A stretch of 64,000 nt of DNA from the NCBI GenBank assembly GCA_019244185.1, contig JAFATB010000018.1, forward strand, positions 1 to 64,000, in the 5' to 3' direction. Made by a program: the position numbers and the translations under genes. The notes under the pieces were generated by a model. That model made no database searches and had not been told where the DNA came from. It was given only the letters and a program-made list of their open reading frames with translations. The stretch comes from Acidobacteriota bacterium. GTDB lineage: Bacteria > Acidobacteriota > Thermoanaerobaculia > Gp7-AA8. Numbering within the stretch: the first letter of the stretch is position 1; every line of letters starts with the position of its first letter. Shown one piece after another: positions 1 through 8,247 of the stretch.

Positions 1-1917
1 GCCGCCGACCGAGCTGAAGCTCTGGCCGCCGTCGTTGCTGGCGATGAGGTCGCCGTCGGGCTTGTAGACCTTGTTCTCGTCCTTCGGGTCGACGATCAGG
101 TTGGCGAAGTAGAACGGCCGCCAGATCATCATCTGGCTGCGGTCGCGCTTGCTCCACGTCTTGCCGCCGTCGTCGCTGCGGTAGAGGGCGTTGGTCGGCG
201 GCGCCGCCTCGATGAAGGCGTAGACGACGTTCGAGTTCGACGGCGCCACGGTCACCGCGACGCGCCCCCAGGGCTTGCTCGGCAACCCCTTGGCGCTCTT
301 CTCGTCGAGCGACTGCCAGCTCGCGCCGCCATCGGTCGACTTGAAGAGACCGCTCCCCGACGGCGCGTCGGGGCCGTCGCCGCCCGAGCGGAAGGTCCAC
401 CCCTTGCGGCGGAAGTCCCACATGCCGGCGTAGAGCGTCTTCGGGTTCTGGCGGTCGAACGACATCATCGAGCAGCCGGTCGAAGCGTTCGCGCCTTTCA
501 GCACGAGCGTCCAGTTCTTGCCGCCGTCGGTCGTTTTGTAGACGCCGCGATCGGTGCTGTCGCTCCACAGTTTGCCGGGGACGCAGACGTAGACCGTGTT
601 CGTGTCGTTCGGATCGATGATGATTTTCGAAATGCGTTCGGAGTTCGGCAGGCCGACGTTCGTCCAGTTGTCGCCGCCGTCGGTCGACTTGTAGACGCCG
701 TCGCCGATCGAGACGCTGTTGCGCGTCCACGACTCGCCGGTGCCGACCCACACGGTCTTGGAGTTCTTGGGATCGATGGCGATCGCGCCGATCGACTGCA
801 CCGGCTGCTTGTCGAAGACCGGTTTGAACGTCGTGCCGCCGTTGACGGACTTCCACACGCCGCCGCTGGCCGCACCTACGTAGATGGTGACTCGATTTCC
901 TTCATGAACGGCCGTCACGGCGGCGACGCGGCCGCTCATCTCCGCCGAGCCGATGTTGCGCGCGCCGAGGCCGGAGATCGTTTCGGAATCGACCTTCGTC
1001 GGACGCGCGGGCTCGGGCGAGGAGGTCGTGTCGCCGCCCGCGCCCATCGCGGGCGGGGGAGGCGTGTCGCTCTGCGAGAGCGGCTGCTGCGTGGCCATCT
1101 GCTGCGGCTCGGCCTTCGGCAGCGTCTCCGACGCGTCGACGCCCTGCGGCTGGCGGTCCTGCGCGGGCGTGCCGGACGCGGACGGCTTCGCGAAGCGCGC
1201 GTTGCTCACCGGCACGTTCGCCTCGATCTTTTCCCACTGAATCGTGGAGCGGAACGGGCTGCCTTTCTGTCCCTGCTCCATGGAAAACGGCATGTAGTAG
1301 CCGTTGACGGACTTGTAGTCGCCGAGGATCGTTTCGTACTCGCGCTCGGCTCCGCGGACCATGCGCTTCGTGTCGATCTTGATCGGCACGTAGTAGTCCG
1401 CGTCCATGTAGAAGTAGCGGACGTCGCCCTCGGGACTGGTGACCTTGAGCTTGTAGGTGTCGGTGCCTTCGATCGGCTCGGTGCCGACGTACTCGACCTT
1501 GTAGCCGTGCTGCGCGTAATCGATGAGCGGGAAGTCGAACTCCGCGTCCTCGATCATGCCCTTCCGCTCTTCTTCACCGAGCGGCTCGGCGTCTTTCTTT
1601 CCCTGCCATGGCTCGATCTTCCAGCCGGTCGTGCCGTCCCACGCCTGCACGCCCGTCAGGCCCTGCATCGTGAAGTCTTCGCGGACCATCGCCGGCCGCT
1701 TGCTCTCCATCGAGTACGGCGCCTCGAAGCCGCCGCCGCCGATGAACTTGCCTGTACGCCGCAGCGTCTGCACCGCCATGATGCGTTCACGGCCGCCGAC
1801 TGCCTTGATGTAGCGAGCGATGATCTCGTCCGCCGTCGGTGTGGCCGTCTGCTGCGCGAGCGCGGCGCCCGCGACGAGCGCGCACCAGGACACAACTATC
1901 GCCAGGATTCTGCGCAT
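1..1917 (-). CDS. Secreted lipoprotein-sorting-like domain fused to BNR-repeat (sortilin-like) protein, partial
   Basis: The reading frame starts at ATG 1917 and is open for 639 codons to the window edge, so the 3' part is missing. Residues 1-20 are a signal peptide ending ALAQQ. Residues 22-245 resemble periplasmic outer-membrane lipoprotein-sorting (LolA/DUF4292-like) sheets. A Pro/Ser-rich linker follows (about 250-305), and from about 310 there is a BNR/VPS10-type propeller with repeated Asp boxes such as VYKSTDGGDNW, VYKTTDGGKNW, LFKSTDGGASW and LYRSDDGGKTW. Such propellers are often labelled glycosyl hydrolase, but the boxes are structural and do not prove activity. The protein is probably periplasmic or extracellular. 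Its Shine-Dalgarno AGGAG ends 8 bases before the ATG and lies in the 3' arm of a hairpin. Confidence 0.85.
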   Translation of the reverse strand, partial: MRRILAIVVSWCALVAGAALAQQTATPTADEIIARYIKAVGGRERIMAVQTLRRTGKFIGGGGFEAPYSMESKRPAMVREDFTMQGLTGVQAWDGTTGWKIEPWQGKKDAEPLGEEERKGMIEDAEFDFPLIDYAQHGYKVEYVGTEPIEGTDTYKLKVTSPEGDVRYFYMDADYYVPIKIDTKRMVRGAEREYETILGDYKSVNGYYMPFSMEQGQKGSPFRSTIQWEKIEANVPVSNARFAKPSASGTPAQDRQPQGVDASETLPKAEPQQMATQQPLSQSDTPPPPAMGAGGDTTSSPEPARPTKVDSETISGLGARNIGSAEMSGRVAAVTAVHEGNRVTIYVGAASGGVWKSVNGGTTFKPVFDKQPVQSIGAIAIDPKNSKTVWVGTGESWTRNSVSIGDGVYKSTDGGDNWTNVGLPNSERISKIIIDPNDTNTVYVCVPGKLWSDSTDRGVYKTTDGGKNWTLVLKGANASTGCSMMSFDRQNPKTLYAGMWDFRRKGWTFRSGGDGPDAPSGSGLFKSTDGGASWQSLDEKSAKGLPSKPWGRVAVTVAPSNSNVVYAFIEAAPPTNALYRSDDGGKTWSKRDRSQMMIWRPFYFANLIVDPKDENKVYKPDGDLIASNDGGQSFSSVGG

Positions 1918-1922
1918 CAAAC

Positions 1923-1975
1923 CCTTCTCCTTCCGTCCGCGATGATATGTCGCTTACGCAGACGGAAGGAGAAGG
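1923..1975 (-). promoter_or_regulatory. 15-bp hairpin covering the ribosome binding site of the BNR-repeat gene
   Basis: CCTTCTCCTTCCGTC at 1923-1937 is perfectly complementary to 1961-1975, with a 23-base loop. In the minus-strand transcript the 3' arm contains the Shine-Dalgarno of the gene starting at 1917, so the folded RNA would hide it. It also lies 33 bases after the stop of the gene ending at 2008 and could act as its terminator, but no U tract follows. Confidence 0.6.
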
Positions 1976-2007
1976 TTAGTCAAGAAAGCGTCACGAGGTG
2001 CGTCGCG

Positions 2008-4638
2008 TCAGGGATTCGTGTTCGGCGCGGGGCCGATGACCGCGGTTTCGGGGTTGGAGTTGACGGCGGTGGCGCGGACTGGCGCCGAGCAGCCATTACC
2101 GAGAGCGACCGCGTCGAAGTCGACGGAATAGCGGCCTTCCGCGCGCATCGAGACGATGACCCAGTTCTGCGAGGCGGCGGCATTCGTCGACTCGGAGTTC
2201 TCGAGGTTGAGATACATCCAGCCGCCGATGGCCGCCGTCGGGTTCGGCGGGAAGTACGCCTCGTCGCGTGCCGGGGCGAGGCTCGACGACGGAAGCGTCA
2301 GACCGGGAAGGACTGCGCCCGGAACGCAGAACGTGCAATCGGTGCTCAACGCGACGGGGTTCTCTTCCTCGTCGAAACGAACCGCGTCCGTGACGTCGTG
2401 AACGTTCGTCGGATACGACGCACAGCTCGCGTCCGCGCCAGTCACGCCCTCGTGCCAGATTTTGTAGTACGTGGCGAAGTCTGGCGCGCCGAACGTGTCG
2501 ATCCAGCGCGCGGCGAAGGTCGACGGCAACGGCTGGCGCCCGTCCGCGGTGCCGCCGTTCTGGTAACGGCTGTAGAACGTGCGCTGGAAGTTCGAGTGAT
2601 ACGCGGGATCGCCCGCGCGAACGAGCGGCTGCTCGCCCTCCGGAATCGCGCGGATGTGCACCATCGGATTGCCCTGCGCGTAGTTCTGCACGCTGTTGAT
2701 CTGCTGATAGTCGCCGATGAGCGCGTTGTCGAAGCGCAAGTCGTGCGAGTAGTAGCGCGCCTCCGTGGGGAACGCGCTCTGGCACGCGCCGACGACGTCG
2801 ATCGTCGCGTAGCCGATGGCGTTCGCGTGCACGCCTCCGACCGTGTTGCACGCCTCGGCCTGTCCGAGCCGCGGCACGCGGCCGAGCGTGAGCGCGCTCT
2901 GCATGTACGTGACGAACGCCACGGGCAGTTGCGAAGGTTGCTCGCTGCACGACGCTTCGTCGACGAGCGGGTTGTCTTCGGACGACATCTCCCCGGTGGC
3001 GGCATGCTGCGCGACGATGCGCCCGCGCACGATGACGTCCGCGAGATTGATGGCCTGCACGTCGTAGCCGGTGAGGAAGAGATCGAACGAGAGCACCGGG
3101 TACGAGTAGTCGGTCCAGAGCACGACGTGCGCGATCTGCGGCTCCGGCGTCACGTTCGTGACGGTGAAGAGCGTCGTCTCGCTGTTCGGCGCGAGCGAGA
3201 CTTCGAAGTACGGCAGCAGCAGCGTCGCCGCGGGCAATGCCGCGATGTCGCACGTGTCGTCGTTGTTCATCGTGTGCGGTCCGCCGGTCACGTGCAGCTC
3301 CGCCTGGTTCTGGTTCGCCGCGGGCGCGATCTCGTGCGCCGGCGCGGAGCAGCCGTTGCCGAGCGCACTGGCGTCGAAGTCGACGGAGTAACGTCCCTCG
3401 GCGCGCATCGAGACGACGACCCACGCCTGCGCCGCGCGCTGGTCCTGCGCCTGCGTGTCGAGGTCGAGATACATCCAGCCGCCGACGCTCGAGCCGAGCG
3501 GCGCGGGGAACGGGCTCGCGTCGCTGTCGAAACGCGATGTGGCGCCGAGGCCCGAACGCGGCGTGTCGTCGATCGGGCTGATCGCGCTCGGGTTCTCGTC
3601 TTCATCGAAGCGGATGACCTGGTACGGCGCGATGTTGCCGTTCGCCGGATAGTCGGCGCAGTTCGTGCCGGCGGCCACCGCCTCGCGCCACACCTTGAAG
3701 CTGGTCTGGAACGAGCCCGTGCCGCCCTCGATCCAGCGCGCGGCGAAGGTCGACGGCAGCGGCTGGCGCGCGTCGGCCGTCGGATGTGCGCCGCTCTGCA
3801 GCGCGCTATAGAACGTGCGCGGGAAGTTCGTGCCGCCCATGTTCGGGTTCGCCGCGCGCTGCTCCGGCGTGCCTCCCTCGGGGATGGCGCGGATGTGCAC
3901 CATCGGGTTGCCCTGCGCGTAGTTCTGCGAGCCGTCCACCTGCTGGTAGTCGCCGGTGAGCACGTTGTCGAAGCGGATCTCGCGCGAGAAGTAGAGCGGG
4001 TCGTTCGGCATCGTGAAGTTGCAGGAGCCGACGACGTCCATCGTGGCGTAGCCGACCGCGTGCGCGTGCACGCCGCCGACCGTGTTGCATCCCTGCAGCG
4101 TGCCGAGGGTGTCGACGGTGCCGCGCGTGAACGCGTCGCGCATGCGCTTGATGTAAACCGCCGGCAGCACCTCCGGAAGAGACGTGTGCTCGCACGATTC
4201 GAGATCGAGCACCGGGTTCGCCGACGCCGACAGCTCGCCCTGCGGCGAGATGTCCGGCCCGGTGCCGCGGTCGGGCGCGATGCGGCCGCGCGCGATGACG
4301 TCGTACAGATTGATCGACTGCACGTCGTAGCCGGTGAGGAAGACGTCGAAGCCCATCGCCGGATACGCGTAGTCGGTCCAGAGCGTGACCTGCACGAGCT
4401 GCGGTAGCGGCGAGGTGTTCGTGATCGTGAAGAGCGTCGTCTCGCCGCTGCCCGGCACGGCGTCGACGTCCACTTCGAAATAAGGAAGGAGCAGGGTCGC
4501 GGCCGGAAGGACGGCAACGTCGCAACTATCGTCGTTGTTCGTCGAGGTCGGGCCGCCGGGGGTGGTGAAGACCGCGCCGTATGCGGCCAGGGGAAGGAAC
4601 AGACACAACACGAGGGGCAGGATCGATCGCAGACGCAT
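2008..4638 (-). CDS. Secreted protein with two tandem copies of an unrecognised ~430-residue module
   Basis: 876 residues, with a signal peptide (MRLRSILPLVLCLFLPLAAYG). ATG 4638 is preferred over ATG 4644 because GGGAGG at 4645-4650 abuts 4644 but sits 6 bases before 4638. I do not recognise the family. Residues about 20-445 and 447-876 are clear repeats of each other. Each begins with an NNDD(S/T)CD signature and PAATLLLPYFEV, continues through LWTDY, FLTGYDVQ, RGRI, GYAT, NYAQGNPMVHIRAIPEG and QPLPSTFAARWI, and ends with SMRAEGRYSVDFDA and ALGNGCSAP. The C-terminus is IGPAPNTNP. The module is also in the gene immediately upstream, so this is tandem duplication within a family. The protein is probably surface-located or periplasmic. 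Its position just downstream of a glycosyltransferase cluster makes it a possible glycosylation target (inference). Confidence 0.85.
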   Translation of the reverse strand: MRLRSILPLVLCLFLPLAAYGAVFTTPGGPTSTNNDDSCDVAVLPAATLLLPYFEVDVDAVPGSGETTLFTITNTSPLPQLVQVTLWTDYAYPAMGFDVFLTGYDVQSINLYDVIARGRIAPDRGTGPDISPQGELSASANPVLDLESCEHTSLPEVLPAVYIKRMRDAFTRGTVDTLGTLQGCNTVGGVHAHAVGYATMDVVGSCNFTMPNDPLYFSREIRFDNVLTGDYQQVDGSQNYAQGNPMVHIRAIPEGGTPEQRAANPNMGGTNFPRTFYSALQSGAHPTADARQPLPSTFAARWIEGGTGSFQTSFKVWREAVAAGTNCADYPANGNIAPYQVIRFDEDENPSAISPIDDTPRSGLGATSRFDSDASPFPAPLGSSVGGWMYLDLDTQAQDQRAAQAWVVVSMRAEGRYSVDFDASALGNGCSAPAHEIAPAANQNQAELHVTGGPHTMNNDDTCDIAALPAATLLLPYFEVSLAPNSETTLFTVTNVTPEPQIAHVVLWTDYSYPVLSFDLFLTGYDVQAINLADVIVRGRIVAQHAATGEMSSEDNPLVDEASCSEQPSQLPVAFVTYMQSALTLGRVPRLGQAEACNTVGGVHANAIGYATIDVVGACQSAFPTEARYYSHDLRFDNALIGDYQQINSVQNYAQGNPMVHIRAIPEGEQPLVRAGDPAYHSNFQRTFYSRYQNGGTADGRQPLPSTFAARWIDTFGAPDFATYYKIWHEGVTGADASCASYPTNVHDVTDAVRFDEEENPVALSTDCTFCVPGAVLPGLTLPSSSLAPARDEAYFPPNPTAAIGGWMYLNLENSESTNAAASQNWVIVSMRAEGRYSVDFDAVALGNGCSAPVRATAVNSNPETAVIGPAPNTNP

Positions 4639-4655
4639 GGACATCCTCCCGAACT

Positions 4656-6026
4656 TTATGGATTGGTGTTTGCGGCGGGTCCGATGGGCGCGCCGCTCGA
4701 GTCGTTCGCATTGCTTTGCAGGACCGGCGGCGTGCAGCCGTTGCCGAGGTACGCGGCGTCGAAGTCGACGGAGTAGCGCCCTTCGTTGCGCATCGAGACG
4801 ACGACCCAGTTCTGGCTCGCCGGCGCATCGCGCCAGCAGTAGTCGAGGTTGAGGTACATCCATCCCGACAGTGCGCCGGTCGCGTTGTAAGGAAAAAAGT
4901 ATGCGTCCGCGGCGGAAAGGAGGCCCGTCGTGGCCGTGGTCGGATACGTCTCGATCGGCGTGCAGATGATGATGTCGGGAGAGAGCGTGGTGGGGTTCTC
5001 GTCCTCATCGAACCGCACGACGTCCACCATGCCGAGCGTGGCGTTGTCGGGATAGAGACTGCAGCTCGGCGTGATGCCGATCCGCCCCTCGCGCCAGATC
5101 TTGAAGTATGTCTGGAAGTAGGCCGGATCGCCGCTGATCCAGCGCGCAGCGAAGAGCGAAGGCAGCGGCTGGCGCGCGTCGAATCGCGGCCGCGCGCTGC
5201 TCTGGTAGCGGCTGTAGAACGTGCGCGGCAGGTTGACGGTGTACGCCCGCGGCTCGTTCGCGCGCGTGATCGCGTCGCCGCCTTCGGGCGTCGCGCGGAT
5301 GTGCACGAGCGGATTCGCCTGCGCGTAGTTCTGATGGCCGTTGACCTGCTGGTAGTCGCCGGTGAGCACGTTGTCGAAACCGATCCAGCGGCCGAAGTAG
5401 GCGGGCTCGTTCGGCAGGACGTCGGCGCAGCCGGTGAAGACGTCGATGGTCGCGTAGCCGATCGCGTTTTGGTGGATGCCGCCGACGGTGTTGCACGCCG
5501 GCTCGTTGCCTGACTGTGCGATGCGGCCGAGCGTCAGCGCCGACTGCACGCGCGCGAGCGCCGCTGGCGAAAGCGCCGCCGGGATGTTCGCGCACGCTGC
5601 CTCATCGACGAGCGCGTTGTCGGAGTCCGACAGCTCGCCTTCCGGTGACGCCGTGCTGCCGGTGCCGTTCGGCGGTGCGATGCGGCCGCGCACGAGGACG
5701 TCGTACAGATTGATCGTCTGGATGTCGTAGCCGGTGAGGAAGACGTTGAAGTTCAGCAGCGGGAACGCGTAGTCGGTCCACAGCACGACGTGCGCGACCT
5801 GCGTCACGCCGCTCGTGTTGATCACGGTGAAGACGGTCGTCTCGCCCTGACCGGCGGGCGCCTCGAGATCGACTTCGAAAAACGGGAGCAGCAGCGTGGC
5901 CGCGGGCGCGACGCTGATGTCGCAGGAATCGTCGCTGTCGAGGGAGACCGGATGCCGCAGGTCGGCCGCCGCGGCAACGGTGAAGATGAGCGACAGCACC
6001 GGGGGGAGGAACAGCCGAACCCGCAT
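4656..6026 (-). CDS. Secreted protein with a single copy of the same ~430-residue module
   Basis: 456 residues. The signal peptide starts MRVRLFLPPVLSLIF and is cleaved after an alanine run. ATG 6026 is chosen because GGAGGG lies just upstream and no hydrophobic leader is available from earlier starts. The mature part carries the same landmarks as both halves of the next gene: SDDSCDISV, PAATLLLPFFEVD, LWTDYAFP, FLTGYDIQ, NYAQANPLVHIRATPEGG, RQPLPSLFAARWI, SMRNEGRYSVDFDA and the ending IGPAANTNP. It probably represents the ancestral single-module form. Its stop is 17 bases before the next start, so the two are almost certainly one transcript. It starts 23 bases after the last glycosyltransferase stop and may belong to that operon. 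Function unknown. Confidence 0.85.
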   Translation of the reverse strand: MRVRLFLPPVLSLIFTVAAAADLRHPVSLDSDDSCDISVAPAATLLLPFFEVDLEAPAGQGETTVFTVINTSGVTQVAHVVLWTDYAFPLLNFNVFLTGYDIQTINLYDVLVRGRIAPPNGTGSTASPEGELSDSDNALVDEAACANIPAALSPAALARVQSALTLGRIAQSGNEPACNTVGGIHQNAIGYATIDVFTGCADVLPNEPAYFGRWIGFDNVLTGDYQQVNGHQNYAQANPLVHIRATPEGGDAITRANEPRAYTVNLPRTFYSRYQSSARPRFDARQPLPSLFAARWISGDPAYFQTYFKIWREGRIGITPSCSLYPDNATLGMVDVVRFDEDENPTTLSPDIIICTPIETYPTTATTGLLSAADAYFFPYNATGALSGWMYLNLDYCWRDAPASQNWVVVSMRNEGRYSVDFDAAYLGNGCTPPVLQSNANDSSGAPIGPAANTNP

Positions 6027-6049
6027 AAACAGCCCTCCGAAAGGGCAAT

Positions 6050-7144
6050 TTATGCTGTTATGCCATGAGAAGCAAGGCCGTTGCAGCGAACTGGCTGCTG
6101 AGTATAACTCTCCAACTCCCTCGCGCGATGTGCCGCGGTGTGCTCGTGGAGCACGCGTTCGCGGGCGCGCGCGCCGATCGCGCGTCGCTCCCGCTCGTCG
6201 AGCTTCCGCAGGTAACGCATCACGTCGCTGCTGGTCTCCGCGATGAGGATCTCGCGCTCCGGCTCGAACAGCGAGTCGAGTCCGTCCCACCAGTCGCTGA
6301 TGATCGGCACGCCGCATGCGGCGGCTTCGAAGAGACGCACGCTCGGCGACCAGCCGGCGCGGATCATCTCGGCGCGCGTGACGTTCAGCGCGAACCGCTG
6401 CGCGTTGTAGAACGCGCGATGTTCGCGCGGCGCGAGATGCTCGATGCGGCGCACGTTCTTCGGCCACGCGATGTCGGCGGGATACTGCGGACCGGCGACG
6501 ACGAAGTGGCCGTCCTTCCACTTGCGCGCGGGCTCGACGAGAAGCTCGTCGACGGCCGGCTGCCGGTCGTCGCTGTAAGTGCCGAGGTAGCCGAGGTCCC
6601 AGCGCGGGCGGCGGCGCTCGGGGAAGTAGTGCTCGGGATCGAATGAGCAGTAGAGCGCGCGCGCCATCGGCGACTTGTATTTCTTCTCGATGCGCCGCAG
6701 CGTGGGGCCGCCGGTGAACGAGAGATAGAGGTCGTAGCGCGGGATGAGATGCGGCGAGAGGTATTCGAAGTCGCCGCGCGCGAGCTTCGCCAGCGTGACC
6801 GGCGTGTCGATGTCGTAGAAGGCGGTCATCCCTTCCGCGGTTTCGGTCACCCATTCGCCGACGGCGACGCCTTCGGGAACGTAGGACCCGACGATGACGA
6901 GATCGGCGTCGCGCACGTGGCGCGCGTAGCGATGTTTGAGCTGCGCCAGTCCGCGATAGAGGCGCGTCGTGCAGTACGGCGGTTCGGGGAGATCGCGATT
7001 CGCGGCGTACCACGGCACGTCGCGCTCGAGGAAGAGCACGTCGTGTCCGCGCGCGGCGAGCTCGCGCACGAGCCCGCGGTACGTCGTCGCGTGACCGTTC
7101 CCCCAGCTCGAGGTGATCGAGAGGCCGAGGATCACGATGTTCAT
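6050..7144 (-). CDS. CgeB-like glycosyltransferase (third of three)
   Basis: 364 residues. It matches the pattern of CgeB/DUF3880-type glycosyltransferases, a GT-B fold. The N-terminal Rossmann half opens MNIVILGLSITSSWGNGHA and includes ARGHDVLFLERDVPWY. The C-terminal half carries GYLGTYSDDRQP and the acceptor/nucleotide-binding segment SPSVRLFEAAACGVPIISDWW. No signal peptide or membrane segment is visible, so it should be cytoplasmic. ATG 7144 overlaps the upstream stop by four bases (ATGA). Sugar donor and acceptor cannot be read from the sequence; context suggests transfer to a surface glycan or glycoprotein. The name CgeB comes from a Bacillus spore-crust protein and does not imply sporulation. 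Confidence 0.85.
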   Translation of the reverse strand: MNIVILGLSITSSWGNGHATTYRGLVRELAARGHDVLFLERDVPWYAANRDLPEPPYCTTRLYRGLAQLKHRYARHVRDADLVIVGSYVPEGVAVGEWVTETAEGMTAFYDIDTPVTLAKLARGDFEYLSPHLIPRYDLYLSFTGGPTLRRIEKKYKSPMARALYCSFDPEHYFPERRRPRWDLGYLGTYSDDRQPAVDELLVEPARKWKDGHFVVAGPQYPADIAWPKNVRRIEHLAPREHRAFYNAQRFALNVTRAEMIRAGWSPSVRLFEAAACGVPIISDWWDGLDSLFEPEREILIAETSSDVMRYLRKLDERERRAIGARARERVLHEHTAAHRARELESYTQQPVRCNGLASHGITA

Positions 7145-8247
7145 GCGGACACCGCGGTTCGTGTCTCGTTCATCGTTCCGCGTTCGTCGTTCAAAATGGT
7201 TTCGACCTGGCGCGCGCGATGGGCGTACGTATGCTCGGCGAGCACGCGCTGCATGGCCGCGCGTCCGATCTGCTGCGCGCGTTTCGCGTCGAGCGCGCGC
7301 ACGAGCTCCGCGACTTCCGCGCCGTCGCGCGCGACGAGCACTTCGCGCTCCGGCTCGAGAAAGAACTCGATGCCTTCCCACGCGTCGGTGATGAGACACG
7401 CGCCGGCGCCAGCGGCTTCGAAGACGCGCGTCGCGGGCGACCAGCCGTTCGCGGCCATCGACTCGCGCGAGATGTTGAGCACCGCGCGCGGCGTGGCGTT
7501 GAACGCGTTGTGATCGCCGGTGAAGACGTGCCCGAGGTAACGCACGGAGCGCGGCAGCGGCTTGTCGGCCCACCCGGAGCCGCCGAGGAGAAAGCGTTTC
7601 TCCGGCAACAGCGACGCGGCGCGGAGGAAGAACTCCTCGACGCGCGCCTCGCGGTCGGGCAGGCGATTGCCGAGGAACAAGAGGTCGGCGTCGAACTCCG
7701 GCTTCGGCGGCACCGGATGATGCGTCTCCGGATCGAGCGCGTTGTAGACGGGGATGCACGCGCGCGCGCCGAACGACTCGTAGCGCCGCACGACGGGTTC
7801 GCCGCCGCCGTACGTGAAGATGTAGTCGTATCGCGGCACGAGCGCGCGGAACGGATCGCGTGGATCGTGCTGCAGCCGGTCGAGCGTCGCCGGCGCGTCG
7901 ACGTCCCAGAAGATGACGGTCTGATTCGGACGCCGCAGCTCGACGACGGCGCGTTCGAGCAACTCGTCGAACACGCCGACGCCGCTCGCCTTGACCACCA
8001 CATCGAAGTGCCGCGCCTCGGCGAGCACGCGCTCGACGCCTTCGTCGCCTGTGCCGGGATAGACGACCACGCGCGCCCACGGCGGGTCGTCGATGTCGCG
8101 ATGCTGCTGCCGCTCGTACGCGTCGGGCTCGAAGAAGGTGATCTCGTGTCCGCGCGCGGCGAGGTTGCGGATGATGCCGCGGTAGTACGTCGCCGCGCCG
8201 TTCCAGTACGCGGAGACGAGCGAGCTGGCGTAGAAGGCGATCTTCAC
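7141..8247 (-). CDS. CgeB-like glycosyltransferase (second of three)
   Basis: 368 residues from a GTG start at 8247, overlapping the preceding stop as GTGA. The N-terminal half (KIAFYASSLVSAYWNGAATY, then ARGHEITFFEPD) and the C-terminal signature SPATRVFEAAGAGACLITDAW match the two neighbouring CgeB-like enzymes, so the three are paralogues from local duplication. They are diverged enough that distinct donor or acceptor specificity is likely. No earlier ATG fits, because the upstream frame is the coding sequence of the previous gene. It is cytoplasmic and part of the glycan operon. Confidence 0.85.
   Translation of the reverse strand: MKIAFYASSLVSAYWNGAATYYRGIIRNLAARGHEITFFEPDAYERQQHRDIDDPPWARVVVYPGTGDEGVERVLAEARHFDVVVKASGVGVFDELLERAVVELRRPNQTVIFWDVDAPATLDRLQHDPRDPFRALVPRYDYIFTYGGGEPVVRRYESFGARACIPVYNALDPETHHPVPPKPEFDADLLFLGNRLPDREARVEEFFLRAASLLPEKRFLLGGSGWADKPLPRSVRYLGHVFTGDHNAFNATPRAVLNISRESMAANGWSPATRVFEAAGAGACLITDAWEGIEFFLEPEREVLVARDGAEVAELVRALDAKRAQQIGRAAMQRVLAEHTYAHRARQVETILNDERGTMNETRTAVSA

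Noticed and set aside
904..4407. 1167-codon open frame on the plus strand
   Set aside because: It is antisense to two well-supported secreted-protein genes. Its Arg/Val/Asp-rich product with no domains is the typical mirror of GC-rich coding sequence.
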